From Flavobacteriales bacterium (GTDB lineage Bacteria > Bacteroidota > Bacteroidia > Flavobacteriales > Flavobacteriaceae), in NCBI GenBank assembly GCA_027061855.1, contig JAMOVT010000116.1:1-64000 (forward strand): a stretch of 64,000 nucleotides of DNA, written 5' to 3'. A program made the position numbers and the translations under genes. Positions 18,427 to 26,111 of the stretch are shown here, one piece after another; the stretch's first letter is position 1, and each line of letters begins with the position of its first letter. The notes under the pieces are model-generated. The model was given only the letters and a program-made list of their open reading frames with translations. It ran no database searches and was not told the origin of the DNA.

Positions 18427-19117
18427 ATACTGCCGGCCTTTTATGCAGGTCTATTTTTTTCTTTTTCCATTCACGTATAGTAAGAGTATGTATTTCTTCA
18501 GTGGGAAGACTAAGGTCTATTCCGATACTTAAAAAAGTATCCGGTTTCAAACTTTTTAACAGTGTTTCAAATAATTTCGGGTTACGATAGGGAGTTTCGA
18601 TAAATAGTTGGGTACGGTTGTGTTTGGCAGATTCGTTTTCCAGAAGTCTCAGTTTTCTTTTGAGCTCACCGCTTTCTTTGGGAAGATATCCGTGAAAGGC
18701 AAACTCTTGCCCGTTCAAGCCCGATGCCATCAAAGCCAGTAATAACGAAGATGGCCCGACCAAGGGTTTTACGGTTATTCCGTTTTTATGTGCTTCTTTT
18801 ACTACAAGTGAACCGGGATCCGCAATGGCAGGCAGGCCTGCTTCGGATAAAAGCCCCATATTTTTGCCGTTTATTAGAGGTTTGATAAAATCGGATATTC
18901 CTTTTTGCTTGTCGTGTTTGTCTAATTGCTCAATATGCAGTTCGGACTGTTTTTTTTCGGGAGCAATGAGTTTGATAAATTTTCTTGCGGATTTTTCATT
19001 TTCCACTATATAATCATCCGTTTGCTCAATTACCTTTTTTATCAAAGGAGGGAAAATGTCTTGAATATTATTGCCTCCAAGTGTGGTGGGAATCAAATAG
19101 AGAGTGCCTTTTTTCAT
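18407..19117 (-). CDS. SAM-dependent methyltransferase, RsmI-like tetrapyrrole methylase fold
   Basis: A 236-residue protein with the TP-methylase fold: LYLIPTTLG at 6-14, GLLSEAGLPAIADPGSLVV near 93-111 (matching SDAGTPLISDPG of RsmI), VGPSSLLLALMASGLNGQEFAFHGYLP and FIETPYRN. The N-terminal third diverges from RsmI, and Bacteroidota often carry a second, separate RsmI-like paralogue of this size, so 2'-O methylation of C1402 in 16S rRNA is not certain. It overlaps the upstream phosphatase gene by 4 bases (ATGA type) and is last in the dnaA operon. Confidence 0.85.
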   Translation of the reverse strand: MKKGTLYLIPTTLGGNNIQDIFPPLIKKVIEQTDDYIVENEKSARKFIKLIAPEKKQSELHIEQLDKHDKQKGISDFIKPLINGKNMGLLSEAGLPAIADPGSLVVKEAHKNGITVKPLVGPSSLLLALMASGLNGQEFAFHGYLPKESGELKRKLRLLENESAKHNRTQLFIETPYRNPKLFETLLKSLKPDTFLSIGIDLSLPTEEIHTLTIREWKKKKIDLHKRPAVFIFQAS

Positions 19118-19581
19118 CGGATGTATTTTTCGGCAATTTTATCAGTGGCTTGATCGAGCATTTTATATACCAGGTCAGCTGCTCCGCTTCCTTTTTGATA
19201 GGAATCGGGAACATCCAGATTTTCCCCCGGAAAAAGCTCGTTCATGATGAAATCTACTTTTTCCATATCTTTTTTTGACCGTGCTTGTTCTTGTATCAAA
19301 TCAAAATTGAGATGATCCATGATATATATTTTGTCAAACCGGTCAAAATCTTCGGTTTGAAATTTACGCGCTCTTAAATGATCTATATTCAGTCCGTTTT
19401 TTTTTGCCACTTTTCGGGAAGATTCACATGGAGGTTCTCCCACATGCCATCCGTCCAAGCCGGCAGAATCCACTATTACTTTTTTTTCAGACACTTTACT
19501 TCTCAATAAAGCTTCGGCTAGTGGAGAACGGCAAATGTTTCCCAAGCAAACCATAAGAATTTTTGTGGGTGAAGAGCTCAT
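19114..19581 (-). CDS. Low-molecular-weight protein tyrosine phosphatase
   Basis: A 155-residue cytoplasmic phosphatase. The P-loop VCLGNICRSP holds nucleophile Cys12 and Arg18, and VPDSYQ near residue 125 supplies the general-acid Asp, so the active site is complete. I use the ATG at 19581, which gives the usual short N-terminus (MSSSPTKILMVCLGN) and starts 4 bases past the dnaA stop; an ATG 27 bases upstream would overlap dnaA. Members act on tyrosine kinases of polysaccharide export or on phosphoarginine; no kinase is nearby, so the target is unknown. Confidence 0.92.
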   Translation of the reverse strand: MSSSPTKILMVCLGNICRSPLAEALLRSKVSEKKVIVDSAGLDGWHVGEPPCESSRKVAKKNGLNIDHLRARKFQTEDFDRFDKIYIMDHLNFDLIQEQARSKKDMEKVDFIMNELFPGENLDVPDSYQKGSGAADLVYKMLDQATDKIAEKYIR

Positions 19582-19585
19582 TTTA

Positions 19586-21007
19586 TTATAAAGAAAATTG
19601 AAGTTCAAGGTCTTTGTAGAATCGCATAAAATCCTTGTCGATGGATTTTAAACCGTCAATAGTCTTACACGCATGCAAAACCGTGGCATGGTTCCTATTG
19701 CCGATATTTTTTCCTATTTCCGCATAGGGTTTATTGGTTATTTTTTTGGCAAAATACATAGCAAATTGACGTGCTTGTACAATTTCTCTTTTTCTGGACT
19801 TGGATTGAATGTCACTAATATCTACATTGAAATATTTTGAAACCACCTCTTGAATCATATCAATCGAATATATTTTTTGCGTATTCTTGACATAATTCTG
19901 TAAAATTTCTTTGGAGAGTTCCAAATTGATTTCTTTATGATCGAAAGAGGCATGGGCAATTAATGAAATAATTACGCCTTCTAATTCACGAATGTTTGTT
20001 TTAATATTTTTGGCGATAAATTCGATTACTTCTTCGGGTAATTTTACTCCGTCTTGATAAAGTTTGTTAAGGATAATTTTTTTACGTGTTTCGTAATCGG
20101 GTTTTTGCAATTCCGCCGATAATCCCCATTTAAAACGGGATAACAAACGTTGTTCCACATCTTGCATATCCACGGGAGTACGATCTGCCGAAAGGATGAT
20201 TTGTTTTTTGTTTTGATGAAGATGATTGAAAATTTGGAAAAACACTTCTTGTGATCCCGGTTTTCCTGAAAGAAATTGGATGTCATCTACAATCAAAACA
20301 TCTATCATTTGATAAAAGTGGATAAAGTCATTTCTATTGTTTCTATGAACCGAGGTAGTGAATTGCTGAACAAATTTTTCCGTAGAAACATATAATACCG
20401 TTTTTTCGGGAAACCTTCTTTTGACTTCCACACCGATTGCATTGATCAAATGCGTTTTTCCTAGTCCGACATCTCCATATATAAAAAGCGGATTAAAAGA
20501 AGTTCCTCCGGGTTTGTTTGAAACCGCCATGGCAGCGTTTTTAGCCAACCTGTTGGAATTTCCTTCTATAAAATTATCAAATGTATAATTGGGATTGAGC
20601 TGTGAATCGATATGATTTTTTCTCAGACCCGGCAAAGCAAACGGATTTTTTATTTCCGGAATATATTTGTCTGTGGTTTTTTTGTTTTTTGTATCAATTC
20701 GAGGTTTGTTGATACTCGGAACATCAACCGTCGGATCTTTTTTGTTGTTCTTTTTTTGACTTAATTTGATACTGTAAATTAAACGTGCCTCTTTTCCCAA
20801 ATATTTTACTAAAGCCATTTTTAAAAGAGGTAAATAATGTTCTTCAATCCATTCATAATAAAATTTACTGGGTACTTGAATTTTAAGTGTATTACCTTGA
20901 AGAGCAATGGGTTTAAGTGGCTTGAACCAAGTGTTGAAAGCCTCCTCATCAATATTATCTTTGATAAAGAGTAAGCATTCATCCCATAATGCAACTACTT
21001 GATTCAT
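19586..21007 (-). CDS. dnaA: Chromosomal replication initiator DnaA
   Basis: AAA+ initiator that binds DnaA boxes and opens oriC. The 473 residues contain domain I (1-85, with CLLFIKDNIDEEAFNTWFKPL), a Lys-rich linker (90-130), the ATPase with NYTFDNFIEGNSNRLA, Walker A GDVGLGKTHL near 171-180 and Walker B LIVDDIQFL, and DNA-binding domain IV with the signature RNHATVLHACKTI at the C-terminus. It heads a three-gene operon with the phosphatase and methyltransferase. The 289-base AT-rich gap upstream shows no convincing DnaA-box cluster. Confidence 0.97.
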   Translation of the reverse strand: MNQVVALWDECLLFIKDNIDEEAFNTWFKPLKPIALQGNTLKIQVPSKFYYEWIEEHYLPLLKMALVKYLGKEARLIYSIKLSQKKNNKKDPTVDVPSINKPRIDTKNKKTTDKYIPEIKNPFALPGLRKNHIDSQLNPNYTFDNFIEGNSNRLAKNAAMAVSNKPGGTSFNPLFIYGDVGLGKTHLINAIGVEVKRRFPEKTVLYVSTEKFVQQFTTSVHRNNRNDFIHFYQMIDVLIVDDIQFLSGKPGSQEVFFQIFNHLHQNKKQIILSADRTPVDMQDVEQRLLSRFKWGLSAELQKPDYETRKKIILNKLYQDGVKLPEEVIEFIAKNIKTNIRELEGVIISLIAHASFDHKEINLELSKEILQNYVKNTQKIYSIDMIQEVVSKYFNVDISDIQSKSRKREIVQARQFAMYFAKKITNKPYAEIGKNIGNRNHATVLHACKTIDGLKSIDKDFMRFYKDLELQFSL

Positions 21008-21241
21008 AGGCTTTTAGATTGTTATTTTGGTTAGTTGGTCAAAAGTCCTGCGACTTATATACATGCAAATTTCAAACAAAATTTTCAATAAAAAAAATAT
21101 TTTTCACTCATTTTTTTCTCTTTTTTTGTCAAGCCTTTTAAACTATAAGGAAAGAAAATGTTTCTTTTTTTTTCTTATTGAAAAATGGATTTTTATAAAA
21201 AAAAATTATGGCTGTTTTATTCGTAAAATTTGAAATTTTTC
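21008..21241. other. AT-rich gap upstream of dnaA
   Basis: Very A/T-rich spacer between divergent dnaA and the thioesterase gene, with long T tracts and a short inverted repeat AAAGAAA-ATG-TTTCTTT near 21152-21169. One degenerate DnaA-box-like word (TTATATACA near 21055) is present but no cluster, no clear -7 motif for dnaA and no credible gene. Confidence 0.4.
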
Positions 21242-21274
21242 TTGTAAAAAATGCAAAAAAATAGCTTAAATTTG
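21242..21274 (+). promoter_or_regulatory. Promoter of the thioesterase-pdxJ operon
   Basis: TTG (21242-21244), 22-base spacer, TAAATTTG (21267-21274), ending 22 bases before the ATG at 21297. The short leader favours that ATG over the GTG at 21288. Confidence 0.55.
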
Positions 21275-21296
21275 TAAAAATCATAAAGTGAAAGAA

Positions 21297-21701
21297 ATGG
21301 CCCCTTTTTATGAAATACAATTTAAAACCAGATATGCGGAAACGGATCAAATGGGATATATTCATCACAGTATTTATGCCCAATATTTTGAAATGGGACG
21401 TATTGAGTTTATGAATTCCATTGGTATATCTTATAAACAAATGGAAAAAGAAGGGGTGATATTACCCGTTTACAATCTTTCAACTAAATATCATATTCCA
21501 TTGACTTTTGATGAACGTATTCGACTCAAAACTTATATTAAATATATAAAGGGAGTTCGACTGGCTTTCGGGTATGAAATTTTTAATGAAAAAGACGAAA
21601 AAACAACCGAGGGGGAAGTAGTTTTGGTTTTTGCCGGAAGTGACGGAAAACCCATTCGTCCTCCCAAAAAATATCTTGATATTTTAAAACAATACGTATG
21701 A
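21297..21701 (+). CDS. Acyl-CoA thioesterase, YbgC/FadM-like hotdog protein
   Basis: A 134-residue single hotdog-fold protein of the 4-hydroxybenzoyl-CoA thioesterase group. The N-terminal signature RYAETDQMGYIHHSIYAQYF carries the catalytic Asp and the long helix of the fold. It probably hydrolyses acyl-CoA or acyl-ACP in the cytoplasm; chain-length preference cannot be read from sequence. A GTG at 21288 would add three residues. The stop overlaps the pdxJ start by 4 bases, which indicates translational coupling. Confidence 0.88.
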   Translation: MAPFYEIQFKTRYAETDQMGYIHHSIYAQYFEMGRIEFMNSIGISYKQMEKEGVILPVYNLSTKYHIPLTFDERIRLKTYIKYIKGVRLAFGYEIFNEKDEKTTEGEVVLVFAGSDGKPIRPPKKYLDILKQYV

Positions 21702-22414
21702 AAACAAAATTGAGTGTCAATATTAATAAAATAGCTACTTTACGGAATGCCCGCGGAGGGAATTTTCCTAATGTTTTGAAATTTGCCGAATTAGTACAGG
21801 AATATGGAGCTGACGGTGTTACCATACATCCGCGTCCCGATGAAAGACATATCCGCTATCAAGATGCCAGAGACTTGAAAGAGGTAGTTTATACCGAATT
21901 AAATATTGAAGGTAATCCCATACCTAAATTTATCGACTTGGTATTGGAAGTAAAACCCGATCAAGTGACACTTGTTCCGGATGATCCTCATCAAATTACT
22001 TCTGATCATGGTTGGGATACTATTAAATATAAAACTAAACTGGCAGATATTATCCGTGAGTTTAAAAAAGCGGGAATTCGTACTTCTATTTTTGTAGATC
22101 CTGTACCGGAAATGGTAAAAGGTGCCGTAGAAACGGGAACCGACCGCATTGAACTTTATACGGAGTCATATGCCAAAACTTTTCCTTTGCAGCCGGAGAA
22201 AGCGGTAGCTCCTTTTCGAGAGGCGGCTGTTTTGGCACATGACTTAGGCTTGGGTATCAATGCCGGTCATGATTTAAATTTAGAAAATATTGCATTTTTC
22301 AAACAAAATGTTCCCTATCTCGATGAAGTTTCCATTGGCCACGCTCTTATAGTGGAATCATTGCTTTACGGCATGGAAAATGTCATTCGAATGTATCAGG
22401 AAAAATTGAAATAA
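21698..22414 (+). CDS. pdxJ: Pyridoxine 5'-phosphate synthase
   Basis: Condenses 1-deoxyxylulose 5-phosphate with 3-amino-2-oxopropyl phosphate to pyridoxine 5'-phosphate, the last ring-closing step of vitamin B6 synthesis by the DXP-dependent route. The 238-residue TIM barrel shows KLSVNINKIATLRNARGG (3-20), GADGVTIHPRPDERHI (35-50), VTLVPD, TGTDRIELYTE and the C-terminal VSIGHALIVESLLYGME phosphate-binding segment. All family motifs are intact. Confidence 0.97.
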   Translation: MKTKLSVNINKIATLRNARGGNFPNVLKFAELVQEYGADGVTIHPRPDERHIRYQDARDLKEVVYTELNIEGNPIPKFIDLVLEVKPDQVTLVPDDPHQITSDHGWDTIKYKTKLADIIREFKKAGIRTSIFVDPVPEMVKGAVETGTDRIELYTESYAKTFPLQPEKAVAPFREAAVLAHDLGLGINAGHDLNLENIAFFKQNVPYLDEVSIGHALIVESLLYGMENVIRMYQEKLK

Positions 22415-22416
22415 GC

Positions 22417-23187
22417 ATGGCTTTATTGCATTCGAAAATAATCGGCAAAGGAGAGCCTTTGATTATTTTGCACGGACTTTTGGGAATGGGAGACAATTGG
22501 ATTTCTCATGCACGTGCCTTGGCGGAAGAGGGTTTTGAGGTTCACCTTATCGATCAACGAAATCATGGCAAAAGTTTTCATTCCGATGAAATGGATTATG
22601 AAGTAATGGTAGAAGATTTATTTACTTATCTTAAAGAAAAAAAGTTAAATAAAATTCATCTTCTGGGACATTCGATGGGAGGAAAAACCGCTATGTTTTT
22701 TGCGATGCAATATCCTGATATGATTAAGAAGTTGGTAGTTGTAGATATTTCTCCGAGAGCCTATTCCCCTCATCATGATTTTATTTTTGAGGCGATTGAA
22801 TCTTTATCTTTAGAACAAAATTCACGGAAAGAATTGGAAAAGAAATTAGCTGAAAAATTACCCAATAAATCCATCGCTCTTTTTATACTAAAAAATATAA
22901 AAAGAAATAAAACCGGACAATTTGAATGGAAACCGAATATTGAAGTATTAAAAGATTCTTTGGAAAGCTTGGGAGAAGCATTGCCTCCCGTTAGTGTATT
23001 TGACAAACCGGTTTTATTCATTCGCGGAGAAAAATCTCCTTATATTCAAAAAGAAGATATATCCTTGATCAAAGCCCATTTTCCAAACGTCCATATTATT
23101 ACCATCCCCCGGTCGGGACACTGGGTACATGCAGAGCAGCCGCTTTTGTTCCGTTCCTATCTGCTTGATTTTCTCAAAAAGAGTTAA
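22417..23187 (+). CDS. Alpha/beta-fold hydrolase (YbfF-like esterase)
   Basis: A 256-residue cytoplasmic alpha/beta hydrolase. It has the oxyanion HGLLGMGDNW (19-28), LIDQRNHGKS (a hallmark of the YbfF/ABHD11 branch), nucleophile Ser in LLGHSMGGKTA (about 86-96), and a C-terminal catalytic His in RSGHWVHAEQP. Family members hydrolyse short-chain esters and thioesters. It starts 2 bases after pdxJ, in an operon with a thioesterase. Confidence 0.9.
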   Translation: MALLHSKIIGKGEPLIILHGLLGMGDNWISHARALAEEGFEVHLIDQRNHGKSFHSDEMDYEVMVEDLFTYLKEKKLNKIHLLGHSMGGKTAMFFAMQYPDMIKKLVVVDISPRAYSPHHDFIFEAIESLSLEQNSRKELEKKLAEKLPNKSIALFILKNIKRNKTGQFEWKPNIEVLKDSLESLGEALPPVSVFDKPVLFIRGEKSPYIQKEDISLIKAHFPNVHIITIPRSGHWVHAEQPLLFRSYLLDFLKKS

Positions 23188-23281
23188 AACCTTATTCCTG
23201 AAAGGATACTGACAATTATTTCCCGCTGTTTTAATTTTTTTTTATATCTTTAAGAGAACTTTAAATTTAAAAAAATTAACT

Positions 23282-24529
23282 ATGAAAAAAGTACTATTAC
23301 TAGCCTTGTTTATGCTGGCTTATACCTCTATTTATGCCGGAGGTTATCGCGTAGCATTACAAGGACAAAGAATGTTGGGAATGGCACATGCCGGTTTGTC
23401 GGTGTTTGATAATCCGGAAACAGCCTTTTTTAATCCTGCGGGAATGTCTTTTTTAAAGGACAAATTTGCCGTTTCATTTGGAGTGAGCGGAATTATATCC
23501 AAAGTGAAATTTCAAAATGAATTATACAATTGGCAAGCTGAAACACAAAACCCCGTAGGTACTCCTTTCTATCTTTATATGACCTATCAAACGGATGAGC
23601 ACATGTCCTTCGGTTTGGCAATTTATACTCCTTTCGGAAGTTCTGCCGTATGGGACGACGGATGGACCGGCTCTCAAATCGTTCGGGAAATTTCTATGAA
23701 AGTATTTTATATTCAGCCTTCCTTGGCATACAAATTTTCTGATATGTTAAGTTTGTCCGCCTCTTTGATCATGGCCTACGGAAATATAGAATATGACAAA
23801 GATATCAACAGAAATTTAACCGATGAAGAAGGTAACAAAACCTATGCTTCTTTGCAATCGGGAACTGTAAGTCAAGCGGGATATGCTTTAAGTATGGCAT
23901 TAAGACCGAGTGATAAAGTATCCATTGGAGTGAATTACCGTTCTGAGATTATCTTGGATGCTAAATATGGTACGGCAGAATTTTATAATGTTCCTGATTT
24001 GTTGTCTCAAACTTTAAAAAAGACGGCTTTTTCTGCCAAACTCCCTATGCCTGCCGAACTCGGTATGGGAATATCGGTTCGACCAACTGAGAAACTTTTA
24101 TTGGCTTTTGATTATAATAGAACTTATTGGAGTGTATATGAAAAGTTGATTATCAATTTTGCCAGTGACGATTTAGATCCGAGCATAGCCGATAAATATT
24201 ATCAAAACACAAACACATATCGTTTTGGTGCTGCTTATCAGGTCAATGATAAACTCGCAGTAAGAGCAGGATATTATTATGATGAGTCTCCGCTTACGGA
24301 AGGCCATTTCTCTCCTGAAACCCCCAGTTTGGATTCCAATAATTATACTTTTGGTATAGGATATCAAATGGACCGTTTGGCAGTTGACTTTTCACTTTTA
24401 TACGTAGATGGAAAAGAAAGAACGGATTATACAATCGTAAGAGGAGAAGGGACTCCCTATAAATTCGGAGGAACCTATGTGAGCAATGCTATCATCCCCG
24501 GCATAGGAATTACTTATAAAATTAAATAA
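23282..24529 (+). CDS. FadL/OmpP1-family outer-membrane transporter
   Basis: A 415-residue outer-membrane beta barrel for uptake of long-chain fatty acids or other hydrophobic compounds. A signal peptide (1-19, SIYAGG) is followed by the FadL hatch signature GYRVALQGQRMLGMAHAGLSV-like segment, NPAGMSFL and then alternating aromatic strands that end FGGTYVSNAIIPGIGITYKIK, with a terminal strand as in barrel proteins. A TATCTTTA element (23245-23252) lies 29 bases before the ATG. The next gene, 15 bases downstream, is a lipoprotein hydrolase; such pairs recur in Bacteroidota and suggest that the esterase releases the transported lipid. Confidence 0.92.
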   Translation: MKKVLLLALFMLAYTSIYAGGYRVALQGQRMLGMAHAGLSVFDNPETAFFNPAGMSFLKDKFAVSFGVSGIISKVKFQNELYNWQAETQNPVGTPFYLYMTYQTDEHMSFGLAIYTPFGSSAVWDDGWTGSQIVREISMKVFYIQPSLAYKFSDMLSLSASLIMAYGNIEYDKDINRNLTDEEGNKTYASLQSGTVSQAGYALSMALRPSDKVSIGVNYRSEIILDAKYGTAEFYNVPDLLSQTLKKTAFSAKLPMPAELGMGISVRPTEKLLLAFDYNRTYWSVYEKLIINFASDDLDPSIADKYYQNTNTYRFGAAYQVNDKLAVRAGYYYDESPLTEGHFSPETPSLDSNNYTFGIGYQMDRLAVDFSLLYVDGKERTDYTIVRGEGTPYKFGGTYVSNAIIPGIGITYKIK

Positions 24530-24544
24530 TAAAAAATTAGAATT

Positions 24545-26050
24545 ATGAAAAAATTATTATATATACTTGGTTTATTGGCTGTGAGTTTCGGCTTTGTTTC
24601 TTGTGAGCCGGAATTTGACAATCCGCTATCCGAAGATGTATATCATTCCGGAGATGCCGATTTCAGCACTTATGTATCTGTTGGAAACTCATTAACAGCA
24701 GGATATACTAACGGAACTTTATATAAATCGGCTCAGTCGATGTCCTTTCCGAAAATTTTGGCCGGGCAAATGGCTCTTGCAGGAGGAGGTGAATTTACAC
24801 AACCCTTTTTAGATGATGATATTAATGATGTAGGAGGTCTATTATTATTTGGAAACATAATTGCCGCTCCAAAATTGGTGGTCGATGCCTCTCAAGGAAC
24901 TGTCGAGCCTATCAATGCGATGCCTACCATCGAAGTTTCTAATTTACATCCCGGTCCTTATAACAATATGGGAGTTCCCGGGGCAAAAAGTTTCCATTTG
25001 TTGGCTCCGGGGTATGGAAAATTAGCCAATATTCCCTTAGGGAAAGCGAATCCCTATTATGTGAGAATGGCTAGTAATGAAAATGCTTTGGTTATTCAAG
25101 ATGCTATTGCACAACAACCTACTTTTTTCACCCTTTGGATTGGAAATAATGACGTGCTTTCTTATGCTACATCAGGTGGAATAGGAGAAGATCAAACGGG
25201 TAATCAGGATTTGACTACCTATGGCCCCAATGATATTACTGATCCGGGTGTATTTGCTTATGTGTATCAACAATTATTGGATGCGCTTACTGCTACCGGA
25301 GCAAAAGGAGTGGTAGCGACAATTCCCGATGTAAGTTCCATTCCGTTTTTTACAACAATTCCCTATAATCCTATTCCGCTTACAGATCAAGCACAGGTAG
25401 ATGCTTTAAATAATGCTTATGCACAATATAATGCGGGTTTATTACAAGTTGTTGCTTTAGGGCTTTTATCTCCTGAAGAAGCAGCTCTTCGAACGATTCA
25501 TTTTCAATTAGGAGCTAATGCAATAGTAATAGAAGATGAATCTTTGACTGATCTCACTAGTTTAAATTTACCTTCTATCCGTCAAGCAAATGCATATGAT
25601 TTAGTTTTATTGACAGCAAAATCTGTAATAGGACAAGCAGATCCAAACAATCCTCAATTAATTTACGGACTTACTGTTCCTTTGGAAGATAAATGGATTT
25701 TAATCCCTCAAGAAATTACAAGTATCCGAGCAGCAACCATGGCATATAATGTAGCCATTGAACAGTTAGCTGCTGCAAAATCAATAGCTGTAGCGGATAT
25801 GGCAAGTATAATGCTTCAATTACATGATAAACTGGCAACGGAAGACGGGTCTATTTATACAGCGGATTATTTTAATGGTTCAAATTTGAATGAATTGGCC
25901 TTTGGATTGGATGGCGTTCATCCCAATCCCAGAGGTTATGCAATTATTGCCAATGAATTTACCAAAGTGATTAATCGTATGTATAATGCAAATATGCCAT
26001 TGGTGAATCCGAGTTATTATCCCACTATTCCAATAGTTCCTTCTAATTAA
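24545..26050 (+). CDS. SGNH/GDSL-family lipoprotein hydrolase
   Basis: A 501-residue lipoprotein (signal peptide ending FVSC, Cys20). SGNH blocks are visible: block I VSVGNSLTAGY with nucleophile Ser49, the NMGVPGAKS region, block III LWIGNNDVLSY (Asn near 202), and block V GLDGVHPNPRGYAI with catalytic Asp456 and His459. It probably cleaves lipid or acyl esters on the cell envelope. The large insertion between blocks III and V (about 210-450) is longer than in minimal GDSL enzymes. It is co-transcribed with the FadL-like porin. Confidence 0.9.
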   Translation: MKKLLYILGLLAVSFGFVSCEPEFDNPLSEDVYHSGDADFSTYVSVGNSLTAGYTNGTLYKSAQSMSFPKILAGQMALAGGGEFTQPFLDDDINDVGGLLLFGNIIAAPKLVVDASQGTVEPINAMPTIEVSNLHPGPYNNMGVPGAKSFHLLAPGYGKLANIPLGKANPYYVRMASNENALVIQDAIAQQPTFFTLWIGNNDVLSYATSGGIGEDQTGNQDLTTYGPNDITDPGVFAYVYQQLLDALTATGAKGVVATIPDVSSIPFFTTIPYNPIPLTDQAQVDALNNAYAQYNAGLLQVVALGLLSPEEAALRTIHFQLGANAIVIEDESLTDLTSLNLPSIRQANAYDLVLLTAKSVIGQADPNNPQLIYGLTVPLEDKWILIPQEITSIRAATMAYNVAIEQLAAAKSIAVADMASIMLQLHDKLATEDGSIYTADYFNGSNLNELAFGLDGVHPNPRGYAIIANEFTKVINRMYNANMPLVNPSYYPTIPIVPSN

Positions 26051-26074
26051 TTTGTTTTACTTTTTTCAAGCTAT

Positions 26075-26111
26075 AAATAAGGTGACTCGATTAGAGGCAC
26101 CTTATTTTTTT
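26075..26111. terminator. Terminator between convergent genes
   Basis: Inverted repeat AAATAAGGTG ... CACCTTATTT, with an inner CTC-GATTA-GAG stem and a T run on the plus strand. It lies 24 bases after the SGNH hydrolase stop; the TAA stop of the AddB-like gene (26102-26104) is inside the right arm. Confidence 0.8.

Noticed and set aside
21027-21233. 68-residue reading frame on the plus strand upstream of the thioesterase gene
   Set aside because: The product is Phe/Ser/Lys-rich low-complexity sequence from T tracts, with no start context and no recognisable fold.
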